From: Verrucomicrobia bacterium UBA3063
GTDB lineage: Bacteria > Verrucomicrobiota > Verrucomicrobiia > Methylacidiphilales > Verrucolacustridaceae
Direction: 5' to 3'
Length of the DNA stretch: 6,209 nt
Assembly: GCA_002366885.1 (NCBI GenBank)
Contig: DFCD01000046.1
Coordinates: 2,791-8,999 of the forward strand
Below, piece by piece: positions 1-5,918 of the stretch; position 1 is the stretch's first letter, and each line of letters starts with the position of its first letter. The notes below the pieces were generated by a model. It was not told the DNA's origin and searched no databases. It was given only the letters and a program-made list of their open reading frames with translations. The position numbers were made by a program, and so were the translations under genes.

Positions 1-963
1 GGCTGGGTCAACACCCCCTCCTCCAGCCACGAGGAAAAAGTCATCAAGGACCTCCTTAAAAAAATCCATAAGGAAAGCCCCTACATTTTCCATGAGCTGG
101 TCAAGGAATGGAAAGGCGTCGCCGAGGAGACGACCACCGGGGTGCACCGGCTCTATCGCCTCCAGGAGCAGGCCAAGCTGCTTGTTCCCGCCTTCAACGT
201 GAACGATTCGGTGACCAAGTCGAAGTTCGACAACCTCTATGGCTGTCGCCACTCGCTGGTGGACGGCCTGAACCGCGCCCTCGACGTGATGATTTCCGGC
301 AAGGTGGCCGTGGTCTGCGGCTACGGGGACGTGGGCAAGGGTTCCGCCCAGTCGCTGCGCGGTCAGGGCGCCCGGGTGATCATCACCGAGATCGACCCCA
401 TCAACGCCCTGCAGGCAGCCATGGAGGGATACGAGGTGACCACCGTGGAGGATACCCTCGGCCGTGCGGACATCTATATCACCACCACCGGCAACAAGGA
501 CGTGATCACCATCGAACACCTGAGGAAGATGAAGGACCAGGCGGTGGTTGCGAATATCGGCCACTTCGACAACGAAATCCAGGTCGACAAGCTGAACAAT
601 CTTCCCGGGATCAGGAGGGTCAACATCAAGCCCCAGTTGGACAAGTACGTCTTCCCGGATGGCCGCGAGCTTTTCCTCCTTGCGGAGGGGCGACTGGTCA
701 ATCTGGGTTGCGCCACGGGGCACCCCAGCTTCGTGATGAGCAACAGCTTTTCCAACCAGACCCTCGCCGCCCTTGACCTTTGGAAAAACCGCACCGTCTA
801 CAAGCCGGCGGTCTATGTGTTGCCCAAGAAGCTCGACGAGGAGGTCGCCCGCCTGCATCTCGAAAAGATCGGGGTGAAATTGACCAAGCTGAGCAAGGAA
901 CAGGCCGATTACCTTGGCGTTGCCGTCGAGGGCCCCTTCAAGCCCGAGCATTATCGCTACTAA
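1..963 (+). CDS. ahcY: Adenosylhomocysteinase (S-adenosylhomocysteine hydrolase), C-terminal part, 5' end outside window
   Basis: This cytoplasmic enzyme reversibly splits S-adenosylhomocysteine into adenosine and homocysteine, relieving product inhibition of methyltransferases. Frame 1 is open from base 1 to the TAA at 961-963 and gives 320 residues; roughly the first 110-150 residues lie outside. Visible motifs in fragment numbering are EETTTG (42-47), NDSVTKSKFDN (68-78) with the catalytic Lys73 and Asp77, the Rossmann NAD loop GYGDVGKG (107-114), NIGHFDNEI (175-183), GHPSFVMSNSF (230-240), and the C-terminal KPEHYRY (314-320) that reaches the NAD site of the partner subunit. The segment between about residues 5 and 40, rich in Lys and Glu, corresponds to the extra ~40-residue insert of the long bacterial/plant form. 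A GTG at 142 is an internal Val codon, not the start. All key residues I can place are intact, so the enzyme is probably active. Family identity is near certain. Confidence 0.97.
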   Translation, partial: GWVNTPSSSHEEKVIKDLLKKIHKESPYIFHELVKEWKGVAEETTTGVHRLYRLQEQAKLLVPAFNVNDSVTKSKFDNLYGCRHSLVDGLNRALDVMISGKVAVVCGYGDVGKGSAQSLRGQGARVIITEIDPINALQAAMEGYEVTTVEDTLGRADIYITTTGNKDVITIEHLRKMKDQAVVANIGHFDNEIQVDKLNNLPGIRRVNIKPQLDKYVFPDGRELFLLAEGRLVNLGCATGHPSFVMSNSFSNQTLAALDLWKNRTVYKPAVYVLPKKLDEEVARLHLEKIGVKLTKLSKEQADYLGVAVEGPFKPEHYRY

Positions 964-1009
964 CCGTTGCCTTCGGACCGCTTGGGACAACGAACCCAAC
1001 CAAGCTCGA

Positions 1010-1073
1010 GGTTTCTCCGGGGGCTAGGTCCCCCGGAACCATGGTCGCGCCGGAACGCGACCCTCCCGCGGGA
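1010..1073. terminator. Palindrome cluster between convergent ahcY and terC; possible bidirectional terminator
   Basis: The 110-bp gap between two converging genes holds three consecutive inverted repeats. The first has an 8-bp stem (1016-1023 with 1030-1037, loop CTAGGT), extended by GGT/ACC (1010-1012 with 1038-1040) across a 3-nt bulge. The second has a 7-bp GC-rich stem (GGTCGCG 1043-1049 with CGCGACC 1056-1062, loop CCGGAA). The third is the perfect 10-bp palindrome TCCCGCGGGA at 1064-1073, abutting the terC stop codon. The location suits termination of both transcripts. A proper U-tract is missing: only a short TTTT at 1077-1080 follows on the + strand, and none follows on the - strand. 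It could instead be a REP-like element or an mRNA 3'-end protector. Confidence 0.45.
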
Positions 1074-2093
1074 TCATTTTCCGGATTTCTTCTGGGGCAG
1101 CAGCAACGAGAGCGCTACCGATCCCCCCACCAAAAGGGTGATGATGAACAGGGACCAGGAGACGGGAAACTTCCCGCCAAAAACCCCGTTGAGCCAGGCC
1201 ATCTTCAGACCGACAAAGACCAGCACCAGGCCGAGCCCATATTTTAGGAAGTGGAACTTGTCGACGACCCCTGCAAGAAGGAAGTAAAGGGCGCGCAGGC
1301 CAAGAATCGCAAAGACGTTCGAGGTAAGCACAATAAGCGGTTCCTTGGTGATGGCAAAAATGGCCGGAACGGAATCGATCGCGAAAATGATGTCACAAAA
1401 TTCGATGAAAATTAGGCAGATCATCAACGGGGTGACCTTCCAGACGGAGCCGCTACGCAGAAAAAACTTTCCCTCCTCCATCCGGTGCGTCACCGGCAGG
1501 GCTTTCTGCAGAAACCGAAGGAAGGGATTTGTCTCCGGATCAATCGCATGGTCAGGGGAGAAGAAGATCTTGATCCCGGTCAGGACCAAAAAGACCCCCA
1601 GCAGGACGGTGATCCAATGGACCTGCAGCAACACCGCACCAAGGGCGATGAATACCACCCGGAAAAACAGGGCGCCGAGGATGCCGTAAAAGAGAATCTT
1701 ATGCTGATACTTGTCGGGGATTCCGAAAAACCGGAATACCACCACGAAGATGAAAAGGTTGTCGACAGCAAGGGACTTTTCGACGATGAAACCGGTCAGA
1801 AACTCGAGCGCCGAGGTTCGGGCCTGCTTTGCGGCGTCGAATCCCGGGAGGACGGCGAGGCGGGGGTCATCGGCAAAGGCGTGCTTACAGTAGAGATAAA
1901 AGGCGAAGTTGAAGAACAATGCGAGGGTAACCCAAAAAATACTCCAACCGGCCGCCTCCCGCATCCCCACCGCATGGGCTTTCCGGTGAAAGACCCCCAA
2001 ATCCAAGGCCAAAACCCCCAGCACAAACACGAGAAATCCGGCGTAGAACCACAGGTACTCCCCGAACGGGAATAGGGTGATTTCTGGAGGCAC
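1074..2093 (-). CDS. TerC/Alx-family integral membrane protein, probable metal-ion (manganese) exporter
   Basis: This is a 339-residue inner-membrane protein of the TerC family (Alx-like; E. coli Alx is of similar length). The family is linked to manganese export, tellurite resistance and metal loading of exported enzymes. I count about nine hydrophobic segments, near residues 12-34, 50-69, 95-122, 130-150, 157-177, 218-247, 254-276, 283-301 and 312-333. Family signatures are EKSLAVDN (105-112), EFCDIIFAIDSVPAI (231-245) and TSNVFAILGLRALYF (257-271). Acidic residues buried in helices, Glu105, Asp111, Glu231, Asp234 and Asp240, are the expected metal ligands. The start is GTG at 2093, because an in-frame TAA lies two codons upstream and the first helix begins soon after. 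No Shine-Dalgarno sequence is visible. It lies 49 bp downstream of the exported-protein gene on the same strand, so co-transcription is possible. The substrate cannot be read from sequence. Confidence 0.93.
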   Translation of the reverse strand: MPPEITLFPFGEYLWFYAGFLVFVLGVLALDLGVFHRKAHAVGMREAAGWSIFWVTLALFFNFAFYLYCKHAFADDPRLAVLPGFDAAKQARTSALEFLTGFIVEKSLAVDNLFIFVVVFRFFGIPDKYQHKILFYGILGALFFRVVFIALGAVLLQVHWITVLLGVFLVLTGIKIFFSPDHAIDPETNPFLRFLQKALPVTHRMEEGKFFLRSGSVWKVTPLMICLIFIEFCDIIFAIDSVPAIFAITKEPLIVLTSNVFAILGLRALYFLLAGVVDKFHFLKYGLGLVLVFVGLKMAWLNGVFGGKFPVSWSLFIITLLVGGSVALSLLLPQKKSGK

Positions 2094-2142
2094 GAATTAC
2101 ACTTAGGGAGAAAAATTTAGGAGGCCCGGAAAAAGCGTCAGG
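2094..2142 (-). other. Short spacer between exported-protein gene and terC
   Basis: These 49 bp separate two genes read leftwards. I see no strong hairpin, no ribosome-binding site in front of the terC GTG, and no room for the yybP-ykoY manganese riboswitch that often precedes alx/terC genes. The A/T-rich core (about 2111-2119) is the only notable composition. The simplest reading is that terC is transcribed from the promoter of the upstream gene. Confidence 0.4.
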
Positions 2143-3012
2143 TCAGAACCTTCTCTGGGATCTCGGATCAGGCACCTTTCGGGTGCTGTCGTACGGCGAA
2201 TACCCGGCCTTGGAGTCATCAATGACCCGTTTGGGATCTCCCGTGGAGGGATTGGGGGCGATCACCGACGGTTTGCTGGGGGGCGGTGGCGGGGTCTTTT
2301 TTTCTCCGTAACCTGCCGGTGTGGAGTAGGGATCCTGGGAAATCTTTTTGTAGGCCCCACTGGGAGCCTCGGGGGCTTGGGGAGGCAACTGCATGCGGCC
2401 ATCCGCGGAATCCGTTCTGGGCATGATGGGCTTCGCGCCGGACTGGTAGTCCTGCCCCAGAGGTCCGGAAGCCGAGGGACCACTGAAAGAGTCAAAGCCG
2501 GGGGAAACCCGCCCGTCTCCCGAGCCCATCGCCCGGGGTTTCACCCCATCCATTCCGGTGACTGCGGGAAGGTTTTTTGCCTCCGCGCTCCCCGTCCCGC
2601 TCATGGCGGATTGGCTCAAGGCCGGTTTCCCGGATGGGCCAACCGCAACCCCCTTGCTCTTCTTTTCTTTTTCCAGCTTTTCCTTGTCTTCCCTGCTTTT
2701 TTGCTCGGCCATCTTGAGCTGCTCCTGCTCGGCCTTCTTGGCCTCCTCGTTCTTTTGCTGAATGCCTTGCGCCGCCCAGTCCTTGTCGGAAGGTTTGGCC
2801 GGGGCGGCGGCAGGGGGACGCAACTGGGGGACGGAAGGAGAATCTTCAGGTAAAGCCCCGGAAAAATCCGGTCTGGAATCTTCCCCCAAGCCGGGCACCT
2901 TGGGCTTCGCCTCCACCGAAGGAAGCTCGGAGACCCCTGCGGGAGCGCTCGTCACCCCCTCCTCGGCAAGGCAAGGGGCGACCAGGAGAAACAGCGCAAA
3001 CAACCTCTTCAC
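2143..3012 (-). CDS. Exported low-complexity Pro/Lys/Glu-rich protein of unknown function
   Basis: I do not recognise this 289-residue protein. It opens with a clear signal peptide: Lys2-Arg3, a hydrophobic core from about 4 to 13, and probable signal peptidase I cleavage after CLA (residue 16). Cys14 follows VAP, so the lipobox is poor. The mature protein appears largely disordered. There is an acidic Pro/Ser region (17-75), a highly charged Lys/Glu/Gln stretch that could form a helix or coiled coil (about 76-120), a Gly/Ser/Pro region (121-220) with several Tyr, a run of five prolines (241-245), and a basic tail ending in RRF. Mature Cys is absent. The start is GTG at 3012: an in-frame TGA lies immediately before it, and the signal peptide requires this start. 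It lies just upstream of terC on the same strand and diverges from the methyltransferase gene. A periplasmic or envelope role is inferred only from the signal peptide. The reading frame is well supported, the function is not. Confidence 0.8.
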   Translation of the reverse strand: MKRLFALFLLVAPCLAEEGVTSAPAGVSELPSVEAKPKVPGLGEDSRPDFSGALPEDSPSVPQLRPPAAAPAKPSDKDWAAQGIQQKNEEAKKAEQEQLKMAEQKSREDKEKLEKEKKSKGVAVGPSGKPALSQSAMSGTGSAEAKNLPAVTGMDGVKPRAMGSGDGRVSPGFDSFSGPSASGPLGQDYQSGAKPIMPRTDSADGRMQLPPQAPEAPSGAYKKISQDPYSTPAGYGEKKTPPPPPSKPSVIAPNPSTGDPKRVIDDSKAGYSPYDSTRKVPDPRSQRRF

Positions 3013-3018
3013 TCAGAA

Positions 3019-3046
3019 AACTTAATTCAGGTTGGCGCCCCGTCAA
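3019..3046 (-). promoter_or_regulatory. Candidate sigma-70 type promoter for the exported-protein gene (and perhaps terC)
   Basis: On the - strand, TTGACG (complement of 3041-3046) matches five of six bases of the -35 consensus. It is followed after 16 bp by TAAGTT (complement of 3019-3024), a weak -10 with three of six matches. Transcription would begin almost at the GTG start at 3012, giving a leaderless or nearly leaderless mRNA, which agrees with the absent Shine-Dalgarno site. The match is partial, so this is a suggestion only. Confidence 0.3.
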
Positions 3047-3065
3047 TCTCGCCGACCGGCCCAAC
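3031..3065. repeat. Imperfect inverted repeat in the divergent intergenic region
   Basis: GTTGG at 3031-3035 pairs with CCAAC at 3061-3065. GCC at 3037-3039 pairs with GGC at 3058-3060, leaving C3036 as a single-base bulge. This gives an 8-bp interrupted stem around an 18-base centre. It spans the candidate -35 of the leftward promoter and stops 5 bp before a candidate -10 (AATAAT, 3070-3075) of the rightward gene. That position would suit an operator, but a chance repeat in GC-rich DNA is possible. Confidence 0.3.
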
Positions 3066-3069
3066 TGGG

Positions 3070-3075
3070 AATAAT
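3070..3075 (+). promoter_or_regulatory. Candidate -10 element of the methyltransferase gene
   Basis: AATAAT matches five of six bases of the TATAAT consensus and lies 11 bp before the TTG start at 3087. A start of transcription 6-8 bp downstream would leave only a few bases of leader. I could not find a convincing -35 at 16-18 bp upstream, which lowers confidence. Confidence 0.22.
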
Positions 3076-3086
3076 CTCCAGACTCC

Positions 3087-4202
3087 TTGAAAAATCCCCT
3101 AGGTGAGATCCTGGCCAGTCAAATCCGGAAGCAGGGCCCCCTGCCTTTCGACCATTTTATGTCCGAGGCCCTCTATCATCCGGAGCACGGTTTTTATTCC
3201 TCCGGAGAAACTCGCACCGGGACAAAGGGGGACTTTCTCACCCCCGTCTCCCCAGGGCCGGTTTTGGGAAATTTTTTGGCACGACAGGCGGACGAGCTTC
3301 ATCGGATCCTGGGACGTCCAGCGCGGTTCCGCCTGATCGAACAAGGCGCCGATACCGGCGCCCTCGCCAGGGACCTGCTCGGCAGCCTCCGGGGCGGATT
3401 TCCGGAACTGGCAGCCGCCGTGGAGTTTCATTTCCTCGAACCGCTGCCAAAGCTGGCCCAAAAACAAAAACACACCCTCGGCCCGCTCCAGCGGGAACAT
3501 GCCGTTCATTGGCACGCTTCCTGGGACTCCCTGTCTGCCGGGGATCTTCCCGGATTATTTTATTCCTGCGAACTTCTGGACAGTTTTCCGGTCCGTATTT
3601 TCCGGCACTGCTCCGGCCGCTGGCTGGAAAGGGTGGTGGGATGGGATCCTCCCCGTTTCGTCTGGCAGGAACGGGAGGCACTTGCTCCGGAACTCCAGTC
3701 CGTCTTGGGAAGGACTCCGGCACCCGCCGAGGACCACGTCGTGGAAATCCGCACCGGGACGGCGGAATGGATGCGTGCCGTCGCACAAAGCCTCTCCCAC
3801 GGGCTCATCCTGACCATGGACTACGGATTTACCGCCACCGGAATTTTCGACGTTCCCCGACCCGCCGGCACCCTGATGGCCTTTCGGGAACACCGCCAGC
3901 AGTCCGACCCCCTTGCGGATCCGGGCGAGCAGGACCTGACTTGCCATGTGAATTTCGGAGAGTTGGAGGAACTGGGCAGCCGGGAGGGACTACAAAACCA
4001 CGGTCTTACGGATTTCGCGAGGGGTCTGACCGCCCTAGCCGCGCCCCTTCTGCAACAACCGCCCGCTCCCCCCGAACCCTGGATCCGCAACTTTCGGCAT
4101 CTCACCCATCCCTCGTTCTTCGGTCACACCCATAAAATCCTCGCCCAGGGAAAAAACCTGCCGCACGGTTTTCATCCGGCGATCCTCGGTTCGACCCGCT
4201 AG
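3087..4202 (+). CDS. MidA/NDUFAF7-family SAM-dependent methyltransferase (COG1565, DUF185)
   Basis: This 371-residue class I methyltransferase belongs to the family whose mitochondrial member NDUFAF7 symmetrically dimethylates an arginine of the complex I subunit NDUFS2 (NuoD homologue) during assembly. Recognisable blocks in order are LPFDHFMSEALYHPEHGFY (19-37), GDFLTPVSPGPVLG (48-61), the SAM-binding motif I region EQGADTGAL (85-93), CELLDSFPV (161-169), ILTMDYGF (241-248) and the PGEQDLTCHVNF block (279-290). Length is close to the family norm. Motif I lacks the usual central glycine of the GxGxG loop. The start is TTG at 3087: an in-frame TAA at 3072-3074 precludes anything earlier, and homologues begin just before the conserved LPFDHFM block. 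No Shine-Dalgarno site is visible. It converges on nuoA with a 17-bp gap, which hints at but does not prove a complex I role. Its substrate here is unknown. Confidence 0.9.
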   Translation: MKNPLGEILASQIRKQGPLPFDHFMSEALYHPEHGFYSSGETRTGTKGDFLTPVSPGPVLGNFLARQADELHRILGRPARFRLIEQGADTGALARDLLGSLRGGFPELAAAVEFHFLEPLPKLAQKQKHTLGPLQREHAVHWHASWDSLSAGDLPGLFYSCELLDSFPVRIFRHCSGRWLERVVGWDPPRFVWQEREALAPELQSVLGRTPAPAEDHVVEIRTGTAEWMRAVAQSLSHGLILTMDYGFTATGIFDVPRPAGTLMAFREHRQQSDPLADPGEQDLTCHVNFGELEELGSREGLQNHGLTDFARGLTALAAPLLQQPPAPPEPWIRNFRHLTHPSFFGHTHKILAQGKNLPHGFHPAILGSTR

Positions 4203-4219
4203 GTCGCCCGAAGCAAAAA

Positions 4220-4603
4220 TCACCCCCGCTTGTTCCACGAAAAGACACCTTTCCGGTACGCATAAAGGTGCCCTACCTCGACCAGGAGAACAAAAGCCAG
4301 CATCAGACCGAAAGTGCGCCAACCGAGGCCGCTTTCCTGCAACCCCACCAGGCTGACCGCCCACGGGTACATAAAAATCACCTCGATGTCGAAAAGGATG
4401 AAAATCATCGCCACCAGATAAAATTTTACCGAAAACCGCGCGGAGCCCGAACCAATCGGATCCTTGCCACATTCGTAGGCCATGTCCTTGGCCTTGTTGC
4501 CCCGGCCGACTTTTCCGATCAGGACAGCCAATCCCACGCCACCAAGGGCCACAGCCAAAGCCATCCCGAGGGAAAAAAGCACGGGAATAAACTCGCGGAG
4601 CAT
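4220..4603 (-). CDS. nuoA: NADH-quinone oxidoreductase subunit A (complex I, ND3 homologue)
   Basis: This small inner-membrane subunit of respiratory complex I sits at the junction of the peripheral and membrane arms, near the quinone channel. The 127 residues contain three hydrophobic helices (about 5-31, 59-82 and 96-115). The diagnostic loop motif YECGKDP (43-49) carries the Cys equivalent to the ND3 loop cysteine. It is followed by RFSVKFYLVA (56-65) and FDIEVIFMYPWA (71-82), whose Asp72 and Glu74 are conserved family residues. Length is typical. The start is ATG at 4603, supported by an upstream AGGA. No nuoB follows: the next gene in this direction is the opposing methyltransferase. The gene therefore stands alone rather than heading a nuoA-N operon, and the rest of complex I must be encoded elsewhere. 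It diverges from the DMT transporter gene. Confidence 0.96.
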   Translation of the reverse strand: MLREFIPVLFSLGMALAVALGGVGLAVLIGKVGRGNKAKDMAYECGKDPIGSGSARFSVKFYLVAMIFILFDIEVIFMYPWAVSLVGLQESGLGWRTFGLMLAFVLLVEVGHLYAYRKGVFSWNKRG

Positions 4604-4616
4604 CCCTCTTTCCTAT
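4604..4616 (-). promoter_or_regulatory. Ribosome-binding site of nuoA
   Basis: Read on the - strand, the bases before the ATG contain AGGA about 7 nt upstream and a purine run GAGGG abutting the start. Among the genes here whose start lies in the window, this is the only one with a recognisable Shine-Dalgarno sequence. Confidence 0.5.
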
Positions 4617-4698
4617 CGGTCCTAGGTCTCAGCGGCAAGCCGTGGGTACGGCTAGCACGATTCCCCCCGCCAAGCCATACTGAACCCCCTTTCCCACC
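4604..4698. promoter_or_regulatory. Divergent intergenic region between nuoA and the DMT transporter gene
   Basis: Both flanking genes read away from this 95-bp region, so it must hold their promoters unless transcripts enter from farther away. I find a 6-bp hairpin, AGCCGT (4638-4643) with ACGGCT (4648-4653), and a weak rightward -10-like CATACT at 4676-4681. No -35/-10 pair with good spacing is evident for either gene. Before the DMT start the DNA is pyrimidine-rich (4685-4698) and lacks a Shine-Dalgarno site. Confidence 0.35.
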
Positions 4699-5592
4699 AT
4701 GCCTCTCGCCCTTCCCCTGATCGCCTCTTTTTTCTACGCCCTGGGATCCTGGGGCCTGAAGCTAGGACTGCGGCGCGGCGCCACGCCCGGTCTCATCACT
4801 GCCATCTCCAATCTGGCCATGGCGGGATGGTCGGCGCCGCTGGTGCTGCTCTTTCCTGGCACGCCCCATTCCCAGGGATTCCTCGGAGCTTTTTGGGCAG
4901 GCGTCAGCCTCTTTTTGGGCCGTGCCTGCGCGATCCGGGCCTTGGCCAAGGGCGACCTGTCCCTGGCCACCCCCGTGCTGGGGATGAAGACAATCTTCGT
5001 TGCTCTCCTCACCGTGACCCTGCTCGGCGAGCCGGTTGGTGCGGGCCTAATGGCCGGAGCCACACTCTCTTCCCTCGCTGTTGCCCTGCTCTCCCTTTCA
5101 CCGGGCATCCTCCATGCGGAGAAAAAAGGTGCCGCCGTCGACCGCGCCACCGTGACATGGTCTCTCCTCGCGGCCTTCTTTTTCGGGCTGACCGATGTCA
5201 CCGTCCAGCGTTTCGCCAAAATGCTTGGGGTGGGTTGGTTCCAACCGCTGATGTTCGCCACGCTGGTGGCTTTGTCTCCCCTGCTCTTTGCGCCCGCACT
5301 TCTGGGCAGACAAAAGGCCGTTTCGCTTCTTCCCGGCCCGGCCCGCGCCGGGGCCCTGGGCGGGTCCGTGGTCATCGGCTTTCAGACTTCGCTGGTGGTG
5401 TTTGTCATCGGCTTCTTTGGCCACGCCACCGCCACCAACGTTGTCTACGCCACGCGCGGATTATGGGCTATTTTGCTGGAAGGCTCCCTTGGCGGTGGTT
5501 CCACCTACCACGACAAAAGAGTGTTGGCCGTTCGTCTGGCCGGAGCCGCCCTGCTGCTTGCCTCCGTCGCCCTCGCCGTCGGATCTCTTTAG
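4699..5592 (+). CDS. DMT-superfamily EamA-type transporter, ten-helix form
   Basis: This 297-residue inner-membrane protein is composed almost entirely of hydrophobic helices (about ten) and has the length and two-repeat layout of EamA/DMT permeases, a family of metabolite exporters and importers. Repeat one covers about 1-132, with ATPVLGMKTIFVALL (90-104) leading into LLGEP (108-112), the typical end-of-repeat element. A short polar linker around 138-150 separates it from repeat two (about 152-296), where ATNVVYATRGLWAILLEG (245-262) is the equivalent region. Glu111 and Glu261 are the matching acidic residues of the two halves. The start is ATG at 4699, preceding the first helix directly; no Shine-Dalgarno site is seen. 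Its TAG stop shares bases with the stop of the convergent SMR-like gene. The transported compound cannot be inferred. Confidence 0.88.
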   Translation: MPLALPLIASFFYALGSWGLKLGLRRGATPGLITAISNLAMAGWSAPLVLLFPGTPHSQGFLGAFWAGVSLFLGRACAIRALAKGDLSLATPVLGMKTIFVALLTVTLLGEPVGAGLMAGATLSSLAVALLSLSPGILHAEKKGAAVDRATVTWSLLAAFFFGLTDVTVQRFAKMLGVGWFQPLMFATLVALSPLLFAPALLGRQKAVSLLPGPARAGALGGSVVIGFQTSLVVFVIGFFGHATATNVVYATRGLWAILLEGSLGGGSTYHDKRVLAVRLAGAALLLASVALAVGSL

Positions 5593-5918
5593 GCCTTCCC
5601 TAGTTGCAGCATCACCAATCCGACTGCGGTCAAAATCAAGCCTCCCGCCTGCACGGCGGTGATCGGGGCATGAAAAAAAAACCAACCGGCCACCTGCACC
5701 AGGACAAACCCCGCACCAAGCGTGAAGGCGTAGACCAGGTGCGGACTTTGTTCCCGTAAGGCGTAGGTGATCAAAACAGGGCAGCCAAATCCGACCAGGT
5801 TGCCAGCCAGAAACCAGAGCCACCACTGCGTCCCGGCCTTTTCGGATGCCACCTTGAAAAGGAGATTCGACCCAGCCATCGAGATGGCATATCCGAAAAC
5901 CAGAAGGGCGAACTTCAA
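5589..5918 (-). CDS. Four-helix SMR-like membrane protein (DMT superfamily), lacks canonical membrane glutamate
   Basis: This 109-residue protein has the size of EmrE-type small multidrug resistance proteins and four hydrophobic segments (about 3-21, 33-53, 60-80 and 86-106). The pattern VYAFTLGAG (62-70) matches the helix 3 region of SMR proteins, and LLFK (19-22) matches the end of their helix 1. However, the position equivalent to the proton- and substrate-binding Glu14 is Met14, and the Trp63 equivalent is Thr66. It is therefore unlikely to be a standard proton-coupled drug exporter. It may be a divergent SMR, a half-size EamA protein, or one partner of a heterodimer. The start is TTG at 5918, because an in-frame TGA lies just upstream and the first helix starts here; the next ATG would cut helix 1. 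It begins 9 bp after the stop of the reductase-like gene, suggesting co-transcription and perhaps translational coupling. Its TAA stop interlocks with that of the DMT gene. Confidence 0.78.
   Translation of the reverse strand: MKFALLVFGYAISMAGSNLLFKVASEKAGTQWWLWFLAGNLVGFGCPVLITYALREQSPHLVYAFTLGAGFVLVQVAGWFFFHAPITAVQAGGLILTAVGLVMLQLGKA

Noticed and set aside
142..963. A separate ORF starting at GTG 142
   Set aside because: The same frame is open back to base 1 and encodes conserved AhcY sequence before this point, including the EETTTG motif. The GTG is an internal Val.
1485..2075. 196-codon ORF on the + strand
   Set aside because: It lies wholly antisense to the well-conserved terC gene and encodes a very polar, family-less sequence; it is a shadow of GC-rich codons.
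2094..2142. yybP-ykoY manganese riboswitch upstream of the TerC-family gene
   Set aside because: The spacer is only 49 nt, too short for this riboswitch, and shows none of its stems.
2377..2853. 158-codon ORF on the + strand
   Set aside because: It is antisense to the exported-protein gene. Its Leu-rich part is the complement of the Lys/Glu codons there and does not look like real membrane helices.
2955..3012. Lipoprotein signal in the exported protein
   Set aside because: Cys14 is preceded by Val-Ala-Pro, so Pro occupies the position that needs Gly, Ala or Ser. Cleavage after CLA by signal peptidase I fits better.
3238..3786. 182-codon ORF on the - strand
   Set aside because: It is Arg/Pro/Gly-rich and antisense to the methyltransferase, whose frame has recognised motifs throughout.
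4734..5375. 213-codon ORF on the - strand
   Set aside because: It is antisense to the DMT transporter, with Ala/Arg/Ser/Pro-biased composition typical of shadow frames.
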